From an uncultured Burkholderiales bacterium (lineage in GTDB: Bacteria; Pseudomonadota; Gammaproteobacteria; Burkholderiales; Burkholderiaceae_C): a stretch of DNA of 12,213 nucleotides. The DNA is taken from positions 1-12,213 of the forward strand of contig CAIYFE010000288.1 in the NCBI GenBank assembly GCA_903925445.1, in the 5' to 3' direction. Of the stretch, positions 7,487 through 12,213 are shown in pieces. The notes beneath the pieces were generated by a model, which worked only from the letters and a program-made list of their open reading frames with translations, was not told where the DNA came from and did no database searches. A program made the position numbers and the translations under genes. The stretch's first letter is position 1. Every line of letters starts with the position of its first letter.

Positions 7487-7669
7487 TCAGGCTTCTGACT
7501 TGTTTTTCAGTACTTTGCGACCACGGTAAAAACCTGTGGGGCTGATGTGGTGACGCAAATGAACTTCGCCAGTGGTGGGCTCAATGGCTGTGCCGGGCAC
7601 GTTCAAAGCATTGTGTGAACGGTGCATGCCGCGTTTAGAAGGAGATTTTTTATTTTGCTGGACAGCCAT
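7487..7669 (-). CDS. rpmF: 50S ribosomal protein bL32
   Basis: This is a structural protein of the large ribosomal subunit. The product is 60 aa, rich in Lys, Arg and His, with the bL32 signature SPSKRGMHRSHNAL (9-22) and a C-terminal SPTGFYRGRKVL. It has no cysteines, so it is the zinc-free form. ATG 7669 has a strong AGGAG ribosome site 7 nt upstream. It sits in the conserved yceD-rpmF-plsX order, downstream of a perfect TATAAT box and upstream of a terminator-like hairpin, which fits a gene that is expressed more strongly than its neighbours. Confidence 0.98.
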   Translation of the reverse strand: MAVQQNKKSPSKRGMHRSHNALNVPGTAIEPTTGEVHLRHHISPTGFYRGRKVLKNKSEA

Positions 7670-7701
7670 GTCAGGCTCCTAGACGTTAAAGTTGGTTAAT
7701 C

Positions 7702-7723
7702 TGTGGGCCTCAACCCACCCACA
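7702..7723 (-). promoter_or_regulatory. Stem-loop in the rpmF leader
   Basis: Perfect 6-bp GC-rich arms (7718-7723 and 7702-7707) enclose a 10-nt loop, between the predicted -10 box and the rpmF ribosome site. No U tract follows. It could be a leader element controlling translation or stability of the bL32 message, but I recognise no known motif. Confidence 0.3.
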
Positions 7724-7749
7724 TGAGGTAGCGAGACGCGAAACCCACG

Positions 7750-7755
7750 ATTATA
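7750..7755 (-). promoter_or_regulatory. Probable -10 box for rpmF-plsX-fab
   Basis: A perfect TATAAT lies on the minus strand 20 nt after the yceD stop, within the 105-nt yceD-rpmF gap. The predicted start near 7743 would give a leader of about 73 nt. No good -35 hexamer is found at 16-18 nt, and there is no TG extension directly in front. A sigma-70 promoter here is plausible but rests on the -10 match and the position. Confidence 0.45.
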
Positions 7756-7774
7756 GACCAACTCCTTGATTCTT

Positions 7775-8311
7775 TTAGTCTTTGCGTATGCGCAAGTTGG
7801 CCAGAACCGCAAATGGGTTTGGTTTTTCCGCAACAACTTCAGATTTTTCTTCTGAAGTTTGCGCCCACTCACCTTCACACGCTTCGTGCATGGGAACCAG
7901 CGGCATAGCCATGATCAACTCGTCTTCGACCAAAGCGAGCGCATCCAAATCATGGCAGCTCACCAACAGGTCTTCTTGAGCCTCTTCGTCTTGCGCCCAA
8001 GCGGTTTGTTCGTCCGCCACAAAACGGAAATCGCGCTGCACATCCAGCGGCAACAGCACGGGTTTGAGGCAGCGTTGGCAGGTCATGGGCACGCTGGCTT
8101 GTGCCGTCAAGGCCAACCAATCGGCATTGACGCCACCGGGGCCGGGACGCACTTGGCCTTGCAGCGACCAGCGCACGTCGCCCTGCGTCACATCGCTGGC
8201 GTCTTCGGCCAAACGCTCAAACTCGCGCAAAGCCGCTTGACCCGACAACGATTGAGCCGCTTTGGCAAACGCCACAACATCCAAGCTGGCGGGGTTGAAT
8301 TCATGTTTCAT
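7775..8311 (-). CDS. yceD: YceD family protein (DUF177)
   Basis: YceD is a conserved protein nearly always next to rpmF; it has been linked to 23S rRNA processing or large-subunit assembly, but its biochemistry is not settled. The product is 178 aa. It shows the family marks: a CQRC motif (78-81), an acidic stretch followed by ALVEDELIMAMPLVPMHE (about 125-142), a further Cys at 145, and the C-terminal NPFAVLANLR (165-174). The frame is open to 8467, but ATG 8311 is chosen because it gives the family N terminus, and the longer form would run far into maf on the other strand. Only 26 nt separate it from the divergent maf start. Confidence 0.93.
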   Translation of the reverse strand: MKHEFNPASLDVVAFAKAAQSLSGQAALREFERLAEDASDVTQGDVRWSLQGQVRPGPGGVNADWLALTAQASVPMTCQRCLKPVLLPLDVQRDFRFVADEQTAWAQDEEAQEDLLVSCHDLDALALVEDELIMAMPLVPMHEACEGEWAQTSEEKSEVVAEKPNPFAVLANLRIRKD

Positions 8312-8337
8312 GCGCGGCAGTGTAAGAGAATCCAGAC

Positions 8338-8925
8338 ATGACCGATTCAAAGCACCTGATTTTGGGCTCCACCTCGCGCTACCGCCGCGAGCTGTTGGAG
8401 CGCCTGCGCCACCCGTTTGACGTGGTGTCGCCCGACGTGGACGAAACACCCCTGCCCAACGAAACACCGCTGGCTCTGGCCAAACGTTTGGCGCTGGCCA
8501 AAGCTCGCGCCGTGGCGCAACGCCATCCCCAAGCGGTGGTGATTGGTTCAGACCAAGTGGCCGACTTGCTCGGTGAGCCCTTGGGCAAACCCGGCACGCA
8601 CGAGCGTGCTGTCGCGCAACTGCAACGCATGCAGGGTCAAACCGTGATTTTCCAGACGGCGGTGGCCGTGGTCTGCCTTGCCAATGGCTTTGAAGCAGTG
8701 GATGTGGCGGCCATTCGGGTCAAATTTCGCCCACTCAGCGATGCCGAAATCGAGGCTTACCTGCTGGCCGAACAACCCTATGACTGCGCCGGCAGTGCCA
8801 AAAGCGAAGGCCTAGGGATTGCCTTGTTGGACGCCATTGACAACGATGATCCAACCGCATTGATCGGCTTGCCGCTGATTCGCACCTGCCAACTCTTGCG
8901 CGCTGCAGGCGTGAAACTTTTATGA
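8338..8925 (+). CDS. maf: Maf/YceF nucleotide pyrophosphatase
   Basis: This is a house-cleaning nucleoside triphosphate pyrophosphatase; the YceF subfamily prefers 7-methyl-GTP. The product is 195 aa. It has the N-terminal loop STSRYRRELL (11-20), the catalytic Asp72 in GSDQVADL, GKPG, and the YDCAGSAKSEGLGIALL motif with DNDDPTALIGLPL near the end. GSDQ, and the company of yceD, rpmF and rluC as in E. coli, favours YceF over the dTTP/UTP-type YhdE. ATG 8338 lies 26 nt from the divergent yceD start. The stop overlaps the next gene by 4 bp (ATGA). Confidence 0.93.
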   Translation: MTDSKHLILGSTSRYRRELLERLRHPFDVVSPDVDETPLPNETPLALAKRLALAKARAVAQRHPQAVVIGSDQVADLLGEPLGKPGTHERAVAQLQRMQGQTVIFQTAVAVVCLANGFEAVDVAAIRVKFRPLSDAEIEAYLLAEQPYDCAGSAKSEGLGIALLDAIDNDDPTALIGLPLIRTCQLLRAAGVKLL

Positions 8926-9686
8926 GCCACACACCCCAAGGCTCGCTCTACTTGGTGCCCACGCCGCTGGACTTTGGCTGTGAGCCACAAGGCGCGATTT
9001 GCGATGTTCTGCCCCAAGAGACCTTGCGCATTGCAGCCGCAACCACGCACTGGATCACTGAAAACGCCAAAAGCACCCGTGCGTTTTTAAAGCGCGTCGA
9101 TGGCGTTTTACCTTTGGCGCAACCGTTGCAACAACAAACCATCACCGAGTTGCCGCGTGAAGTGCATAAAAAAGGCGATCACGATGGGCAGTTTGATGCC
9201 AAGCCCTTGCTGGTGGCTGCTTTGCGCGGTCAACACATCGGCTTGGTCAGCGAAGCAGGCATGCCTGCGGTGGCCGATCCGGGGTCTTCGGTGGTGCGAG
9301 CCGCCCACGATTTGGGTTTGCAAGTGGTGCCTTTGGTCGGTCCGGTGTCCTTGCTGCTGGCCTTGGCTGCCAGTGGCTTGAACGGCCAAAATTTTGCGTT
9401 TGTGGGCTACTTGCCTCAAGATGCAGCCGCGCGCAGCAAGCGTTTGCGCGAGTTAGAAGCGCTGGCTTTGAAAACCGGTCAAACGCAACTTTTCATTGAA
9501 ACGCCCTACCGAAACGCCGCGCTGTGGGAAGCCTTGCTGCACAGCTTGCAAGGCGCCACCCGCGTGGCACGCGCCAGCGGTTTGACACTGCCCAGCATGT
9601 CGGTGCAATGTCGCAGTGTTCAGGCGTGGAAGCAAACCGCTGGTGTGGTGAGCGGCGAGCCGACGGTTTTTGCCATCGGCAAATAA
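8922..9686 (+). CDS. SAM-dependent methyltransferase, RsmI-like (tetrapyrrole methylase fold)
   Basis: The product is 254 aa. It has the fold marks of RsmI, the 16S rRNA C1402 2'-O-methyltransferase: LYLVPTPL (9-16), SEAGMPAVADPG (110-121), LVGP (138-141), GYLPQ (162-166) and FIETPYR (191-197). Between the first two motifs the sequence departs from true RsmI: the usual ALxxL..AEDTRHTxxLL stretch is replaced by WITENAKSTRAFLKRV. It may be a paralogue with another target, so no symbol is given. The start overlaps the maf stop by 4 bp, so translation is coupled. It converges on sppA with 5 nt between the stop codons and has no terminator of its own that I can see. Confidence 0.92.
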   Translation: MSHTPQGSLYLVPTPLDFGCEPQGAICDVLPQETLRIAAATTHWITENAKSTRAFLKRVDGVLPLAQPLQQQTITELPREVHKKGDHDGQFDAKPLLVAALRGQHIGLVSEAGMPAVADPGSSVVRAAHDLGLQVVPLVGPVSLLLALAASGLNGQNFAFVGYLPQDAAARSKRLRELEALALKTGQTQLFIETPYRNAALWEALLHSLQGATRVARASGLTLPSMSVQCRSVQAWKQTAGVVSGEPTVFAIGK

Positions 9687-9691
9687 GCGCT

Positions 9692-10672
9692 TCAGCGCAG
9701 GGTCATTTGGCGCTGCAAGGCGTGAACGGCGCCTTCGCCCATCGCCGCACCAAAGCGCTTGGCCAAGCGCTCGGCCACGTTGTCATGGCGTGTGTAGTCG
9801 ATGATGTCTTCGGCCTTGACCACTTCTCGTGCGACGTAGTCCAAACTGCCCAAGCCATCGGCCAGACCCAGCTCAACGGCTTGTTGGCCGCTCCAAAAAA
9901 GACCGCTGAACATCTCGGGCGTTTCTTTCAGACGATTGCCTCGGCCTTCACGCACCACTTGGATGAATTGCTGGTGGATTTGATCCAGCAAGGTTTGCGC
10001 ATGCGCACGCTGGCCTTTGCTTTGCGGGCTGTAAGGGTCCAAGAAGCCTTTGTTTTCGCCTGCGGTCAACAAGCGACGCTCAATCCCAAGCTTGTCCATC
10101 AAACCGGTGAAACCAAAACCGTCCATCAACACGCCAATGCTGCCCACGATGCTGGCTTTGTCGACATAGATCTGATCGGTGGCCACCGCAATGTAGTAAG
10201 CCGCAGAAGCGCAAGACTCTTCCACCACCGCGTAAATGGGTTTTTTGTATTTGGCTTTGAGGCGACGAATTTCGTCATTCATGATGCCCGCTTGCACAGG
10301 ACTGCCGCCGGGCGAATTGATGAGCAAAACAACGGCTTGCGAGCCCTCGTCTTCGAAGGCAGCGCGCATGGAAGACACCACGGCGTCGGCACTGGCATCG
10401 GTGTCATCGGCAATTTCACCTTTGATTTCGACCACCGCCGTGTGCGGTTGGCTCGCGTCGCTGGCGCTGATGCCGCTTTTTTCTACGCCCGTCCACAACA
10501 ACGCAGCGGCCAGCCCCAACCAAGCGAAACGGAAAAATATGCGCCAGCGGCGGCTGGTGCGCTGCTCGTGCAAGGTCGCAAAGGCCAAGCGTTCCAAGGT
10601 ATCGCGCTCCCACACCACTTTGTAGCTGGGAGATTCGGGTGTTTTGGATTCAGAGTTTTGAGAATCAGACAT
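9692..10672 (-). CDS. sppA: S49 family peptidase, SppA type
   Basis: This is a membrane-anchored serine protease with a Ser/Lys dyad that removes leftover signal peptides. The product is 326 aa, the short single-domain form. The N terminus is cytoplasmic and charged; one transmembrane helix lies at about 47-61; the protease domain faces the periplasm from about 78. The ClpP-like motif INSPGGSP (118-125) is present, the nucleophile is probably Ser156 in CASAAYY, and the general base is probably Lys208 in TAGENKGFLDPYS. ATG 10672 is 11 nt after the Rieske gene stop with no clear ribosome site, so it is likely translated from the shared message. No terminator follows: the stop lies 5 nt from the stop of the opposing gene. 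Confidence 0.93.
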   Translation of the reverse strand: MSDSQNSESKTPESPSYKVVWERDTLERLAFATLHEQRTSRRWRIFFRFAWLGLAAALLWTGVEKSGISASDASQPHTAVVEIKGEIADDTDASADAVVSSMRAAFEDEGSQAVVLLINSPGGSPVQAGIMNDEIRRLKAKYKKPIYAVVEESCASAAYYIAVATDQIYVDKASIVGSIGVLMDGFGFTGLMDKLGIERRLLTAGENKGFLDPYSPQSKGQRAHAQTLLDQIHQQFIQVVREGRGNRLKETPEMFSGLFWSGQQAVELGLADGLGSLDYVAREVVKAEDIIDYTRHDNVAERLAKRFGAAMGEGAVHALQRQMTLR

Positions 10673-10683
10673 GATTTTGTCGA

Positions 10684-11070
10684 TTAAATTGGAAATTCGA
10701 AGGGTTTCAAGTTGTAGGCAGTATGCCAGTAGACGATGTCATTTCGCTCGCTGACGGCTATTTTGACCAAGCCTGCGCGACAGGGACCGCCTTGGCAAGC
10801 GCCTGTTTGCGGCTCATAAAACGCGCCGTGTGTGGCGCACATGAGCCATCGCCCTGAGTCGTCAAAAAAGTGATTGGGCTGGAAATCCATCTCCATCGCC
10901 ACATGGGTGCAGCGGTTGAGGTAAGCATGCACCTGCCCTTCAAATCGCACGGCAAAAGCGCGGCAGGTTTGACCGGCATAGACCACATCAAAAGGCACAG
11001 CCTGAGCGCTGTTGGTCAAATCTCTGCTGTTGCACAAGGCGATGGCCTCAAAGTCGAGCGACTCAGGCAT
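10684..11070 (-). CDS. Rieske [2Fe-2S] domain protein
   Basis: The product is 128 aa, almost entirely one Rieske domain. Cluster ligands are Cys54 and His56 (CTH) and Cys78 and His81 (CATH), spaced as in Rieske ferredoxins and NirD-like proteins. No signal peptide or transmembrane helix is seen, so it is likely a soluble cytoplasmic electron carrier. No partner oxygenase or reductase is encoded nearby, and its function is unknown. The frame is open upstream to 11160, but ATG 11070 is chosen because it starts the domain and leaves only an 8-bp overlap with gph. It belongs to the rluC-gph-Rieske-sppA unit. Confidence 0.9.
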   Translation of the reverse strand: MPESLDFEAIALCNSRDLTNSAQAVPFDVVYAGQTCRAFAVRFEGQVHAYLNRCTHVAMEMDFQPNHFFDDSGRWLMCATHGAFYEPQTGACQGGPCRAGLVKIAVSERNDIVYWHTAYNLKPFEFPI

Positions 11071-11728
11071 GGCTGAGCAACCAGTCGTGCAAATCGCGCA
11101 CGCTGTGCGCCACGTGCAAAGGTTGGAGGGCAGCGAATTCGCTGTGATCATGCGCGCCATAGCTCACGCCCACGCTGGCACAACCTGCATTGACAGCCAT
11201 TTGCAAATCGTGGGTGGTGTCGCCGATCATCAACGTGCGCTCGGGTTCGACGCCAAATTCGCGCATCAACTCATGCAACATGAGCGGGTCGGGTTTGCCA
11301 GCGGTTTGATCGGCGGTACGAGAGCCATCAAACACGCCCTGGAGCGCTTCGGCATGCAGCACATCGTCCAAACCGCGGCGACTTTTTCCAGTGGCAATGG
11401 CCAACCAATGGTGCTTGGCACGCAAATCAGCCAACATGGGCAGCACGCCTTCGAACAGGCTGATGTCGGCCTGATGTTTCAAGTAATGAAAGCGATAGCG
11501 TTCACCCAGCAGCGGGTATTTTTCTTTGGGCACATCGGGCGCAGCGTGCGCCAACGCGGGTATCAAAGCCATGCCAATGACGTAGGAAGCAGCTTCGTCG
11601 GAGGGCAACTGCCCGCCCACATCCACCACCGCAGCTTGAATGCAGCGGGTGATGATGGCGGTCGAGTCAAACAAAGTGCCATCCCAGTCGAAGGCAATCA
11701 AATCGAATTGGCGGGGACGTTGGCTCAT
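11063..11728 (-). CDS. gph: HAD-family hydrolase, Gph-like
   Basis: This is a haloacid dehalogenase superfamily phosphatase, most like phosphoglycolate phosphatase; substrate is not certain from sequence. The product is 221 aa. The nucleophile and acid/base are Asp14 and Asp16 (FDWDGTLFDS), motif II is Thr113 (IATGKS), motif III Lys145 (GKPDP), and motif IV Asp170 and Asp174 (MIGDTTHDLQMA). A helical cap lies at about 25-90. The frame is open to 11857, but ATG 11728 is chosen because it overlaps the rluC stop as ATGA and gives the usual N terminus. It overlaps the Rieske gene by 8 bp. Confidence 0.93.
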   Translation of the reverse strand: MSQRPRQFDLIAFDWDGTLFDSTAIITRCIQAAVVDVGGQLPSDEAASYVIGMALIPALAHAAPDVPKEKYPLLGERYRFHYLKHQADISLFEGVLPMLADLRAKHHWLAIATGKSRRGLDDVLHAEALQGVFDGSRTADQTAGKPDPLMLHELMREFGVEPERTLMIGDTTHDLQMAVNAGCASVGVSYGAHDHSEFAALQPLHVAHSVRDLHDWLLSHA

Positions 11729-12213
11729 GAGGGGTCGGAATTTTTTTGAATGATGGGCGGCTGCACCGAATCGACAAATTGTTGCAGCTCTTGGGGTAGC
11801 GGCGCTTGCAACGAGGTCAATCGCCCACTCATGGGATGGCTGAATTTGAGTTGCCACGCATGAAGAAACATGCGTTTGAGCCCGATTTTTTGCAGCTGCT
11901 TGTTTTGCTCAAAGTCGCCGTACTTGTCATCGCCCGCAATGGGATGTCCTTGGCTGGCCAGGTGCACCCGAATTTGGTGGGTGCGGCCGGTTTTGATGGT
12001 CACCTCCAACAAGCTGTAAGGCCCGATGGTTCGTGCCACACGCACCAATGTGATGGAGCGCATGCCGTTGGGATCGTCCTTGCCAACTACCTTGACCCGA
12101 CGCTCGCCTTCGCCCTCGCCTTTGTCTACGGTGTACTTGAAAAGCGGCGAATCGATAACTTTTTTGTTAGAAGGCCACAAGCCCAGCACCAAAGCCAAAT
12201 AAGTTTTGCCGGT
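11725..12213 (-). CDS. rluC: 23S rRNA pseudouridine synthase RluC, C-terminal part
   Basis: RluC makes pseudouridine at 23S rRNA positions 955, 2504 and 2580 in E. coli. Only the last 162 codons are in the window; the frame is still open at 12213, so the 5' end with the S4 domain and the catalytic Asp motif lies outside. Visible family marks are KTYLALVLG at the edge, the conserved TKTGRTHQIRVHLASQGHPIAGDDKYG type stretch at mid-sequence (here reading IKTGRTHQIRVH), and MFLHAWQLKFSHP. RluC is favoured over RluD by the downstream yceD-rpmF-plsX neighbourhood. The stop overlaps gph by 4 bp. Confidence 0.9.
   Translation of the reverse strand, partial: TGKTYLALVLGLWPSNKKVIDSPLFKYTVDKGEGEGERRVKVVGKDDPNGMRSITLVRVARTIGPYSLLEVTIKTGRTHQIRVHLASQGHPIAGDDKYGDFEQNKQLQKIGLKRMFLHAWQLKFSHPMSGRLTSLQAPLPQELQQFVDSVQPPIIQKNSDPS

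Noticed and set aside
8312..8467. A 52-residue N-terminal extension of YceD
   Set aside because: The extension lies antisense to maf and does not look like the family N terminus; ATG 8311 gives the expected protein.
9669..9698. Small palindromes at the sppA/RsmI-like convergence (6-bp arms with 3-nt loop; GCGC arms with 4-nt loop)
   Set aside because: Neither is followed by a U tract on either strand and the first lies in coding sequence, so I do not call a terminator.
9524..10687. A 387-codon plus-strand open frame opposite sppA
   Set aside because: It lies fully antisense to sppA, which has clear S49 motifs, and its product has the His/Gln/Ala/Phe-rich look of an antisense frame with no domain.
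11012..11749. A 245-codon plus-strand open frame opposite gph
   Set aside because: It is antisense to a complete HAD hydrolase; no motifs or ribosome site support it.
1..12213. Mobile element, phage, defence or CRISPR content
   Set aside because: No transposase, integrase, direct repeats, spacer arrays or tRNA-like folds were seen; the genes are collinear housekeeping genes with similar composition throughout.

Overview
The window reads as chromosomal core DNA from a betaproteobacterium, most likely Burkholderiales and probably Comamonadaceae (Limnohabitans/Rhodoferax-like). The grounds are protein character and gene order: rluC, a Gph-type phosphatase, a small Rieske protein and an S49 peptidase, then maf and an RsmI-like methylase in reverse orientation, then yceD-rpmF-plsX-fabH-fabD-fabG-acpP-fabF and a Do-type periplasmic protease. 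Placement below family level is inference. I see no tRNA, rRNA, CRISPR array, insertion sequence, phage gene or att site.

Region 1 (12213 down to 9692, minus strand): the 3' part of rluC is cut by the window edge, followed by gph, a Rieske [2Fe-2S] protein and sppA. Reading frames overlap by 4 bp (rluC/gph) and 8 bp (gph/Rieske), and sppA follows after 11 nt, so this looks like one tightly coupled transcription unit.

Region 2 (8338 to 9686, plus strand): maf (nucleotide pyrophosphatase, YceF type) and an RsmI-like tetrapyrrole-methylase-fold methyltransferase overlap by 4 bp. The pair converges on sppA with only 5 nt between stop codons and diverges from yceD with 26 nt between start codons.

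Region 3 (8311 down to 2019, minus strand): yceD, rpmF (bL32), plsX, fabH, fabD, fabG, acpP and fabF. This is the conserved link between ribosome assembly, phospholipid synthesis and type II fatty acid synthesis. PlsX makes acyl-phosphate from acyl-ACP, FabD makes malonyl-ACP, FabH starts chains, FabG reduces, FabF elongates, and AcpP carries every intermediate. A perfect TATAAT box precedes rpmF, a terminator-like hairpin separates rpmF from plsX, and a strong intrinsic terminator lies just after fabF.

Region 4 (2005 down to 1, minus strand): a small two-helix membrane protein resembling YgfX overlaps a DegQ/MucD-type protease by 4 bp; two stem-loops follow, the second a good intrinsic terminator. 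In many relatives rpoE-rseA-rseB lies between fabF and this protease, and none of those genes is here. The post-fabF terminator is built into the first codons of the ygfX-like gene, which suggests that read-through into the protease could depend on translation. I find no clearly new multi-gene system; the points of interest are this junction, the missing sigma-E block and the antisense arrangement of maf/rsmI-like.
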